A stretch of DNA of 43,187 nt from Heliocybe sulcata (lineage: Eukaryota > Basidiomycota > Agaricomycetes > Gloeophyllales > Gloeophyllaceae). Of this stretch, positions 32,864-41,454 are shown piece after piece. The stretch is from NCBI GenBank assembly GCA_004369045.1, contig ML213504.1, forward strand, positions 298,416 through 341,602. Reading direction: 5' to 3'. The position numbers and the translations under genes are program-made. The stretch's first letter is position 1. Every line of letters begins with the position of its first letter. The notes under the pieces are model-generated. The model did no database searches, was not told the origin of the DNA, and saw only the letters and a list, made by a program, of their open reading frames with translations.

Positions 32864-33053
32864 ATCACGTAAAGTCGGCACCCTCTTTCCTCTACGCTTA
32901 TTGCGATTACTTATTGTGACATGACAGGTAATTCAGAATTAGCATTCATTAGCTGGTTCCGGCCAAATTCTGCAAGTCTATTAATCCGTATCCAGCATGG
33001 GGGTTACTCCGCTCAAGATCCGGTTCCACTTCTGTCGCATGCTCGCGAAAGCC

Positions 33054-33061
33054 TTTATATA
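33054..33061 (+). promoter_or_regulatory. TATA-box candidate for UstYa copy 4
   Basis: TTTATATA about 58 bp before the ATG at 33119, in the 255-bp spacer after S33 copy 2. Confidence 0.45.
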
Positions 33062-33118
33062 CGTTGATTGGACATGCAGTCGTCGTAGAGTGACTCAGGT
33101 TGCCCCAAGTCTCCCGTT

Positions 33119-33821
33119 ATGCCCAGAGGACATTACGTCGTAGCTGCAAGGATGGCCCATGCTGCTGCGTTTGCTCTCGCAGGCTCTATCCTACTTAATT
33201 GCCTCGGGATTCTCGTACACTTCTCCTGGTTACATGGTATATTCGCACCAGCTTTTCTCCAGCTCCATTGACTGAGCGACCCGCTTAGGAACATATAATC
33301 CTATGCATCGTTTATACGACACGAAACCCATTAGGCTGGCTCTTGACCTTAGGTCAGTGGCACTGGAAGTCGTCGACTCGGACCGATACGGCATGCACGA
33401 CGACAACGACTGGGCCTCTGTTATTCCCCTCGGTCACGGGTTTGTACGCTTCGGAGAAGGAGAAAACCAAGCATACTACGCCGTGTCCATGTATCATCAG
33501 ATGCACTGCCTCAACAGCTTCCGCAAAATGTTTAACGGTCGCAACGCGTCGCGGACGAACCATGACGGGCAGCATGCGCTGCATTGTTTGTCATACTTGA
33601 GGCAGATGGTACTTTGCAGCGCAGACATCACTTTGGAGCCAGCCTTCTCTGCTCGAAACGTCGACGGCAGGAAGACTCAGGCAGCCTATGGTACAGGGGT
33701 CACGCATGAGTGCAGGGATTGGGTGCAGGTGCGAAAGCATGTGGAGCAGAACCATGAGCAATGGGAAGAGGAGGAGAAGATCTACGTAGCCACCGAGGCC
33801 AGTGCAGTACAACCCGAGTAG
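33119..33821 (+). CDS. UstYa/DUF3328-family oxidase, copy 4
   Basis: Exons 33119-33236 and 33289-33821 (GTATAT...CTTAG, joining WLHG to TYNPMHRLYD) give 216 residues. The anchor is AAFALAGSILLNCLGILVHF. The luminal domain has DDNDWASVIPLGHGFVRFG and both intact motifs, MYHQMHCLNSFRKMF and QHALHCLSYLRQMVLCSADI, then TLEPA and ECRDWVQV. The start codon was not visible as one long frame because exon 1 is short, but the splice restores frame exactly. It is in tandem with S33 copy 2 and ends the UstYa/S33 block on the right. Confidence 0.87.
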
Positions 33822-34776
33822 CTAGATTGCGCGTTCCGCTTTAGCTAGTTAGCCATGCACACATATGTTTTTCTCGTCAATCGGTGGAGATCATACATTT
33901 GCCCGGCAGGCTATTACATAAAGAAGTGTCGGCGCGTCATGTCGCGATTCTGGACAGCTACGTAAGCTTCCTTCTCAGATCTCATCAATCATGTATCATG
34001 ATCAAGCTTGGAACTTAGCTAGGCCTCGGCTGGGCCCGCTGTCAACGTCGGCTGGATCCGTATTACCATCCAGCAGGAACATGTCAGTCACTGGCGCGCA
34101 AGAATAAGTGACCTTTGGCGGATCGCGCTTAAGCTTCACAGATGGATTTGGATTTCATTCTCAACGCATTGATGAACTTCGCTTTCTGATGGAGGTTCTG
34201 TCAGTATTATCGTTTACCCTGCCGCAGGGCAACGACTATGATGGCCCCGCAGTCGTAGGAGAGCGGTGTGGAGGCGGCGCTCCCGTCTAACGGTAAGTTC
34301 GTGATCCGGTCTCTACATTGGAGCCCGTTTGTATGCGCAACCTAATTCCAAGAAGACGGACAGTTAAAGACTCCGACCCCTAGTTCGGTGATCCTTTGAT
34401 GCCATGGTCCCCGTTCCCTGGATCAAGTTACGGATTCTGGGGTTGTGATCCATGATCCAAGGGGCTCTCTCCATGTCGATGCTTATAGACGCGCTGCCCT
34501 CGATTCGATCAGACTGACTCCCATCCATCTGTGTCAGGGATTGTCCCAGCATCTCCGCACGCACAAGATGCCAACGGGACCTGTATTGGGCTTTCTTTGG
34601 ATCCAGCTCGACCAGGCTTCGTGATTAGTATTCTACAAGCGGCTACTCGCCTCGCGGTCTAATTCAGTTGGAAGCCCGTCAATATACAGGAAGCTCGCAT
34701 AAAGGCCCTAGGACAATTATTTTCGGTATCTACCGCGTTAAGACCTTCATACCATTCACCGAGCAAGCTATACAGC
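33822..34776. other. Intergenic, no gene recognised
   Basis: About 950 bp. A short + strand frame (34108-34290) is followed by a good GTAAGT at 34291, but the frame stops four codons too early for it to be used. Nothing else stands out. Confidence 0.4.
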
Positions 34777-36002
34777 ATGTCCAGCTCCTATGCGACGTCA
34801 GAGTCCGCTGCTCTGCTGTGGTATGAGCAATCTATCAACGCTGCTGTTTATATTGGTGCCATGGCATATGGTAAAGTCTCGCTCTGGCATTGCGTGCAGA
34901 TATCCCTTGGAGCTGACCCCCCGCCTACTAGGCTTGCACATTGCCGTCTTCTACCATACTGTGCTAGCCGTAGCGAGGAACAACTCCGGGTTCACCAGAG
35001 CTTGGCTGCCTTACTCAGCCCTCTTACTGGCCCTGGCTACCATAAATATTTGCTGCAGTATTAACTTTAACGAGCGCGCCTGGATTGACTATCGCAATTA
35101 CCCCGGAGGCCCACTCGCGTTTTTTGTGGAGCAACCGTCCATTGGCGTAAACATTGCGGCCATTAGCACGTCCATTATCACAATTCTCCTGTGCGATGCT
35201 TTACTGGTACGCAGTTTCCGACTTGCATAGGGTCGCGACAGCTAACGAGCCATGCAGATATACCGCTGCCATACCCTAATCAAGAACATCTTTATCACCT
35301 TACTACTTTGCGGAGTGCTGCTGGCTGCAACTGGTGCGTGCCACCACGGCCATAACGTTTGCATTTTTAATTTGGGTTCTACCAGTCATGTCTGTGTTGC
35401 ATGTCGTCCAGGCAGCCCGACCGGATGCAGGGTTATTCGAGCAGTCGACACTGAAATTCTCAATCCCTTACGCGTCCTTGGCAATGTCTCTGAACGTTCT
35501 TCTGTGCATTATTCTTGCGTGGCGCGTCCTGGACTTCCGTCGCAAGCTGTCATCTTCTGTGCGCCAGCATATAAAGGATAAATATATCGGGGCCGAGGCA
35601 ATCATGGTTGAAAGTGCTCTCCCGTATGGCCTGGCGTCGTTCATCTTCATGATCCTCTACGGCTTAAAGAGCACGGCAGCAAACCTGTTTGTATCCCTAC
35701 TCGTGCAGCTCGAGGTACGTAATCAGTCAGCGTAGGACATCATCACCACTGAAGTGATGCCCGATGACGTCCTACAGGCTATCGTCGCAGAACTGCTTGT
35801 GATGCGTATGGCGTCAGGAAATGCGTTGGCTCTTGATATTTTCCGGCCTATAGGTCCAGGCCATATCACGTTGCGGGGGCAGTTGGGACAGTCTGATCAG
35901 TCGGTGCATGGTAGAGAGAATGGCGACCTATCCATGACGACTCTGAATCATCGTTCAGACCCACCCGGCAACTCGAAGGTAGCCCAGGATGATCAGGTTT
36001 AA
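34777..36002 (+). CDS. Basidiomycete 7TM-type membrane protein of unknown function, copy B
   Basis: ATG 34777 opens exon 1 (ESAALLWYEQSINAAVYIGA MAYG). Introns follow at about 34871-34931, 35206-35251, 35333-35386 and 35715-35776. Exons read LHIAVFYHTVLAVARNNSG, WLPYSALLLALATINICCSI, WIDYRNYPGGPLAFFVEQPS, CDALL|IYRCHTL, VMSVLHVVQAARPDAG, IPYASLAMSLNVLLCIILAW, AEAIMVESALPYGLASFIFM, LKSTAANLFVSLLVQLE and a polar tail to 36002. About seven hydrophobic segments. Paralogue of copy A, with the same NYPGGPLAF motif and intron positions. Role unknown; its place at the cluster edge, like copy A, may be coincidence or the trace of a block duplication. Confidence 0.75.
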
Positions 36003-36439
36003 GGATCAAATTACATAACATCACGACTGCGAATGTATATTCAAACTTGCGAGGAGGTGCACTATTGTTGTTCTGTAAAACTGATAGGAACAATCAGCTC
36101 CTGAATCTCCGCAGCTTCTAGTGAACGACATCATCGCAATTTCTTGACCGCTGTAAATATGAATGCTTCCCGTCGTAGGATATCCTTATAGATAACGCCT
36201 CAAGTAGTTACGGAAAGTCGCTGATGCTTTAACGGTATGGCCTAGAGAGTGGGAATCTGGACTTACGAGTCCTGGGTTTAGGCACGATTATGAATGGGAT
36301 GTTTACACGAGGAAGTTAGCCATTGCTAGGTATGGCATGCTGGCGAGGCCTGAGGCCTAGGATCCTTACACCCATTATTCGATCAATCAGATGGCAGCAA
36401 TGTCGCAAGATGCGGCGGTGGCGTAAGCCTTGGATTAAT
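36003..36439. other. Gap before the right segmental copy
   Basis: No gene is seen. The inner end of the right-hand MFS homology fades out near 36440, which marks this side's breakpoint. Confidence 0.4.
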
Positions 36440-36859
36440 TCGGCCGGAGTGGCCCACTAACCCCAGGAGCTTTGGCATTGCCAAGGGAGAAAACAGATGC
36501 AATGGATACCTTAGCTGAGATGTTGAACTCGCACTGGATTCCGTACTCTGTAGATGGAGCCTGATTAGTACTTGATTTAAGTATTTTGACGACCAGAAGC
36601 GAGGACAGATACTCACAACTCCGGAGTTGCATGTGACGCATAAAGCTGACATGCTTATGACGGAGACGATGACCCATTTGTGTAGGAGAGACATGTTCTT
36701 AGGATCCTCGCAAGCGTCCAGCTCGACACGAATTGGTTGCTTCTGAGCAGCCAACTCTTTCAGCGGTAGAACGTGAATCGGCGGTGAATTCACAGGAGTA
36801 GCACATCTGGTGGACGTAGCAGAAAAATCAACGGTCGGCATAGTAGAGTCATAAGGCAT
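36440..36859 (-). pseudogene. Truncated 5' fragment of the MFS transporter gene
   Basis: ATG 36859 opens MPYDSTMPTVDFSATSTRC, nearly identical to the intact MFS start at 18713, through PKNMSLLHKWVIVSVISMSA and SGVVSICPRFWSSKYL. The second exon decays quickly: SECEFNIS-like sequence with frame shifts, and homology ends near 36440. None of the transmembrane core beyond the first helix is present. Confidence 0.85.
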
Positions 36860-37437
36860 GCCTATCAATGCATCGAGTCCATAATAATGCCGCAGACATG
36901 GTATATATACGAGCAAAATATTGGTAAATGGAACGTGAGGCCATCAGGGAAGATTGCAGCTCTCCTCCGATATGCTGAGCTAGATACCTCAAAGATAGCG
37001 GTCTAGCTAGAGGAGCTCATTGAAAATAAGGCGTCCAGAGCGTGAACCAGACATTCCGATTCCCCAAGAATCGGTTATCATCTCCCAGCATGCTCTCCCT
37101 GGCCAGGAACGGTGGACAGGGGTTTATCCTAATTGGATACAACCGCCATAGTACCGGAGATTGCCGATGCCGAGGATCGGTTTTGAAACACAGAGTAAGC
37201 CTCCTCGCTACAAATGCATCCTCTTCATTGCATAGAAGCAATATATAATGATTTCATTATTTTGTTCTCACTTTCTCTGCCCTGCAGACAGTGTATGCTC
37301 GTCGACGTCGTGCGCCCCCGGGGCGCACGCCGCACAGCTCAATTGGGATGGCACGCGGCTTTCTTATTCGCACGTAGGTATCGCCGGAGTCAGGCTCCGG
37401 TGGTGCTGCTGGGCCTCTGGTTACTGAACGCTGGCGG

Positions 37438-37467
37438 TTCTCAACTCCGGCGGGCCGGAGTTGAGAA
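37438..37467. repeat. Perfect 14-bp inverted repeat, 2-bp spacer
   Basis: TTCTCAACTCCGGC, spacer GG, GCCGGAGTTGAGAA. A smaller CCGGAG/CTCCGG hairpin lies just upstream at about 37384-37400, and a CGCCCCCGGGGCG palindrome near 37311-37328. Confidence 0.85.
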
Positions 37468-37777
37468 TCTGGTGTATAGGCACAGCCCTCCGGGCAAACC
37501 TGTTTCGAAGTACAATTAGAAATATACCATGTATCATGCATATCCAACATGAGAGAAAAGGCAATCCATGGTTTTCGTTAGTAGCATCAAACACATTGTA
37601 ATGACAATTCGAAATGCTTTGGAATGGTTTGAACGCCGACACATCGTCCCGGTAATTCCCGGATGACACGCGAGCAGAACGTGCCTGATACGGACGTTTG
37701 AGCCACAGTCGCCACAAACCAAACACGACCAAGCACCTTCCTAGTCGGGCGAAAGAAGGCGGGGACGGCTGGCCAAA

Positions 37778-37796
37778 CCTGTTTCGTAGAAACAGG
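37778..37796. repeat. Perfect 8-bp hairpin, 3-nt loop
   Basis: CCTGTTTC, loop GTA, GAAACAGG, immediately left of the small TIR element. Half of it repeats at 37498-37506. Confidence 0.8.
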
Positions 37797-37800
37797 AATT

Positions 37801-37925
37801 ACAGTGTATTCGCTAGGTTATAATATATATAACCTATGCCAGAACGCCCAAAAAGGGCATCTCCTTCTCGCTGATTGGCTTGGAGCTACCCTACCCCGAG
37901 TTATATAACTTAGCGAATACACTCT
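37801..37925. mobile_element. Small TIR element (MITE-like), about 125 bp
   Basis: Left end ACAGTGTATTCGCTAGGTTATA at 37801-37822, shown in two parts: ACAGTGTATTCG then CTAGGTTATA. The right end is the inverse at 37904-37925 with two mismatches. Flanking ATT (37798-37800 and 37926-37928) or TA could be the target duplication, so the superfamily (PIF/Harbinger or Tc1-mariner type) is open. An inner palindrome GGTTAT/ATAACC lies at the left. No coding capacity. Confidence 0.6.
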
Positions 37926-38384
37926 ATTATGTCCTAAGACATGTCCTAAGACTGTTCATTTGGGAAGCCCAGGTGGAAAAGATTGGACCTCGCTAAACTG
38001 CTCCCTCAGCAAACACCCTCTCACATCTTCATCTCTATTTGATACTACTCCTGTTAAGCCGGACATGATATGTGGCAATCATTTGTGATTATTCTGATGG
38101 TAATCTTTGGTTGCAAACTCATGATATGTCATGAACAAGACAGTTCATACATAGACTGCTCAAATCCCGGAGCCTGAGCTACGTTTGAAGTCCGGGAATC
38201 GGTACCAGGCGTGCCGCGCAGCGCCGATATTCTCAAGTTTACTAATGGCTGGACTTCCGGAGAATAGCCTGCGTGCCCGAAGCCGAGTGGCGGCTCGGAA
38301 ACCGCCCTTCATTTTCGCGCTCCGACTTATGTCACCCACCTGGCTCGCTGTCTCTCCCGATCCTCGACTGAAGCTTCAGCAAGA

Positions 38385-39279
38385 ATGCCAGTAAGTCCTC
38401 TCAAACGCACCGTTAGCTGCTCGACCGTCTCACTCTTCTCATTCAGAAACATTACTGCGACTATTGTGACGTCTTTCTCACCCATGATTCAGCGTCGGGT
38501 AAGTCCTGACAAGTTCCTATATGACCATCGTATGCCCAATGTTCCGCATTCAGTGCGTAAAGCGCATAACAGCGGGCGAAACCATTTGGCGAACGTCCGA
38601 GACTATTATGCATGTGCGTATACGAGGACTCTATCCTCGACCGGCAAACTGACGACTGGTGTAGCGCTCGGCCACGACAAGGCTCAGAGTATTATTGACC
38701 AAATCACAGCTGCATATGAAACCAGTGGCGGGCCTCCTCCTGGCGGCTTCGGCTTCGGTCCTCAACACTTAGGGCCACCTGCTCCTTTCCCTGGTCCTCC
38801 CGGATTCAATGGACCTCCTGGTGGTTTCGGCGGCCCTCCTGGATTCGGTGGACGTACGTTACAAATCACCCTTGTTCGTTTGCCTATGCTAAGCTGTTCA
38901 GCCCGACCACCTTTCCCTCCAGGACCTGGCTTTCCGCCTATGGGTGGTCCAGGCGCACCACCCTTTCCTCCTAGCATGCCTCCTGGTATGGGCGGAGGTG
39001 AGTAGTATCGTTCGTGGAAACATTACATCAAGTCTCAATGTAATATCTGTAGGACCCCCGTCATTCCCGCCTAATGGTCAAGGTGCTCCGGGCGGACCTC
39101 CACCTTTCCCTCCCAACTTCCAGTCGCCTCCTCCTGGTCAGGGGCCTCCAGGCGGCAACTTCAATGCTCCTCCATTCAACGGATCAGGACAGTCTCAGGG
39201 TCCTCCCTCTGCTTCCAACCTACCTCCGGGCCCTGGGGGGATACACCCTGATCGGCTTAGAATGATGAATGGCCGGTAA
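38385..39279 (+). CDS. U1 small nuclear ribonucleoprotein C (U1-C)
   Basis: Six exons: 38385-38390, 38447-38498, 38554-38613, 38665-38853, 38902-38997 and 39053-39279. They sum to 630 nt, 209 residues. The first exon codes only Met-Pro. Exons 2-3 give [18 protein letters not shown] and [20 protein letters not shown], the matrin-type C2H2 zinc finger with Cys6, Cys9, His24 and His30, then [18 protein letters not shown]. The rest is a Pro/Gly-rich tail ([18 protein letters not shown] and similar), which is usual for the family. U1-C stabilises U1 snRNP pairing with the 5' splice site in the nucleus. Divergent from the MFS fragment. A broken copy lies at 19052-19688. Confidence 0.95.
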
Positions 39280-39755
39280 ATCAGTAGGTTTCTACTGATC
39301 ATTTTCTTCGTGCCCTATGCGAAGGTGCTTACAGGCTCGCGTGAGCCTTATACGTGAAGCTAATGTCCTTTGTGTATAATCGCTCGAGCTGTGTTCATCA
39401 TCGGCCATATATCAGGTAAAATCGTTACATCATTGTACGATCCGTTGTGTATAGGCTTGCCCTCTGTTCTTGTCGTTAGTTTTGATTTACTGGATCAATC
39501 TGTCCATAAGTTGGTCTGCATATCAAGAATACCACAGTTGCAGGGCGTTTGGTCGGCGCTGAGTCGGTAGTATATATGCGCCGCGTCTTGATTCTACTTA
39601 CTCGCCTTACTCGCCTTGCTGGTGCAGGGACGTTGATCCTAAGACCTTAAGGCATAAGGCGTGAGGCTCAAGCGTGTGCAATGATTTATAGGGCTCAATC
39701 GCTTTACTGGAGACATGCTCCGACTCGAGCTGCAACCCGCTTCCGAACCACCACC
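39280..39755. other. U1-C to SUA5 spacer
   Basis: No gene is seen. A TATA-like GATTTATAGGG at about 39683 lies 70 bp before the preferred SUA5 ATG. An in-frame ATG at 39681 overlaps it. Confidence 0.45.
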
Positions 39756-40985
39756 ATGCCTGGATCGCAAGTTCTAATGTGCGACCCTTCTTCCATCACG
39801 TTCACTGACGACGGATGGCCTGTTATCTCGTGTCCTGCTACGTCCGACGCGTTGCAGGCTGCTTCTCGCCTTCTACGCGCCGGAAAGCCAGTTGTTTTCC
39901 CCACCGAAACAGTGTACGGGCTCGGTGCACTCGCGCTGGACCCGGCAGCGGCATCGCAGATTTTCAGCACGAAAGGGCGGCCGCCAGATAATCCTCTGAT
40001 CGTCCATGTCTCATCTCATGCAATGCTGAGGAGAATCCTACCGAAAGATTACAAAACTTCGAAGCTCTGTGATCTCCTGATCAGAAGATTCTGGCCGGGT
40101 CCATTGACGTTGCTTTTTCCTTGCGACGCCACTGTAATACCATCCATCGTTACTGCAGGGCAGCCGACGGTAGCGATACGTATGCCGTCGCATCCTGTCG
40201 CGAGGGCGTTGATTGCGGAGACGGACGCTCCGCTCGCTGCGCCCAGCGCCAATTCGTCAGGCAAGCCAAGTCCCACACGTGCAGAACATGTCCTGCAGGA
40301 CCTGGGTGGTAAGGTGGATCTGATTTTGAACGGTGGGCCCTGCGATGTTGGCTTAGAGAGTACAGTCGTCGACGCCTTACATGAGGACGGTCATGTTAGA
40401 ATACTCCGACCCGGCGGAGTGACAGTGGAGGATATAGAGAGTGCGATTGCCGAGACGTACTCTGCGCCCAGCACTAGACCTAGGGTCCTTGTTCATCGCC
40501 GCGACTATCAAGATGATGCAATAGAGAAGGCTCCGACTACTCCTGGGATGAAATATCGACATTACTCTCCTTCAGTGCCCGTCTCTCTTCTATATACCTC
40601 GACACCGCCACCACCCGATCAGACATCTATGTCAGCATCGTCCTTCTTCACTACTCTACGCGACGCTTCCGGGAGCGGGATCCCGCTCAGAATCGGGCTC
40701 CTTGTTCCTGATGGATCTCAGCTGCTTCGGATTGCGGAATCCACAATGGATCTCGAGTGCGTTCATCTATCGCTAGGGCCAGTTGACGATCCAGCGGTTT
40801 CCGCTCAGCGACTGTTTCACGGGTTACTGTCTTTAGAACAAGAGGGCGTATCCCATATCGTAGTGGAAGAGGTACGGGAAGTGAAGGAAGGTCTTGCCTT
40901 CATGAACCGGATAAAAAAGGCCGCTGGTGAAGCATTCTGGGTGAACATCCGCCCGACGGAAGGACATACTCCGATAACCTGCTGA
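39756..40985 (+). CDS. SUA5: Threonylcarbamoyl-AMP synthase (Sua5/YrdC/YwlC family)
   Basis: Intronless, 409 residues from ATG 39756, chosen for its context (CCACCACCATGCC). An in-frame ATG at 39681 would add a basic, Ser/Thr-rich leader (MIYRAQSLYWRHAPTRAAT) that resembles a mitochondrial presequence, so dual targeting by alternative starts is possible. The YrdC domain has KPVVFPTETVYGLGALAL, STKGRPPDNPLIVHVS and APSANSSGKPSPT. A linker (GMKYRHYSPSVPVSLLY) leads to the Sua5-specific C-terminal Rossmann-like domain ending EAFWVNI. It makes threonylcarbamoyl-AMP for the t6A37 modification of ANN-decoding tRNAs. Two broken partial copies lie at 15980-16200 and 19689-20180. Confidence 0.93.
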   Translation: MPGSQVLMCDPSSITFTDDGWPVISCPATSDALQAASRLLRAGKPVVFPTETVYGLGALALDPAAASQIFSTKGRPPDNPLIVHVSSHAMLRRILPKDYKTSKLCDLLIRRFWPGPLTLLFPCDATVIPSIVTAGQPTVAIRMPSHPVARALIAETDAPLAAPSANSSGKPSPTRAEHVLQDLGGKVDLILNGGPCDVGLESTVVDALHEDGHVRILRPGGVTVEDIESAIAETYSAPSTRPRVLVHRRDYQDDAIEKAPTTPGMKYRHYSPSVPVSLLYTSTPPPPDQTSMSASSFFTTLRDASGSGIPLRIGLLVPDGSQLLRIAESTMDLECVHLSLGPVDDPAVSAQRLFHGLLSLEQEGVSHIVVEEVREVKEGLAFMNRIKKAAGEAFWVNIRPTEGHTPITC

Positions 40986-41454
40986 CGGCAGATGACGACC
41001 TCCGAAATGACCAGTGAGTATCCCAGCCCATTGACGAAGAAAGGTTCTTGACAATCCTTCGAGCAGCATGCATGATAGCAAGATACCATTGAACTCGGTG
41101 GTGCCGGCCGTCTGTGGTTCCCGCCAGTACCTGATGACTGAATTCGTCCAGAGCAATTATTCGTGCGGTCACTGTACTAAGCTCCCCAAGATATTGTGGA
41201 GTCTCGTTGCTCAACCATAATCGGCAGTGTGATTCATTGTGACGATATAATCGACCGTTCTACCAGGTTGGACGACTGGTCGACGAGTGCTTCGTTATTA
41301 GATGCAACTGAATGCCAAGATTCCAGCCCGGGCGGGGTGGGGACGATGCTAATGAGGCTCGGTAGCGAATTCGGATTCAATTTACGACTCCAGGACACTT
41401 GGATTGCTACTTTATGGTTTACATTCGTCTTTGAGATCAAAGGCATTTCCGATA
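40986..41454. other. Intergenic between convergent genes
   Basis: About 470 bp between the SUA5 stop and the GMC stop. No coding signal or repeat is seen. Base composition begins to shift toward AT at its right side. Confidence 0.45.

Larger units (their letters stand above)
37054..38238. other. Segment present only in the right copy; repeats and hairpins, no gene
   Basis: Relative to the left copy, which reads straight from GACATT to TACTAATGG at about 18898, this 1.18 kb is extra. It holds GC-rich hairpins, a perfect 14-bp inverted repeat, and a small TIR element (all listed separately). The word CAAACCTGTTTCG occurs twice (37495 and 37774). No gene is seen. Confidence 0.6.
36440..40870. 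repeat. Right copy of the segmental duplication (MFS 5' end, U1-C, SUA5)
   Basis: Counterpart of 18330-20180. Here MFS is the broken member, while U1-C and Sua5 are intact. It contains about 1.18 kb (37054-38238) absent from the left copy between the MFS and U1-C starts, and about 1.02 kb (39040-40058) absent between U1-C and Sua5. The left copy therefore has the simpler spacing. Confidence 0.88.

Noticed and set aside
34108-34290. Small + strand frame followed by a GTAAGT, considered as a second peptide precursor
   Set aside because: It has no good signal peptide or dibasic site, and the frame stops before the donor.
38665-39279. Pro/Gly-rich frame as a collagen-like or structural repeat protein
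   Set aside because: The upstream exons give the complete U1-C zinc finger; a Pro/Gly tail is normal for that family.
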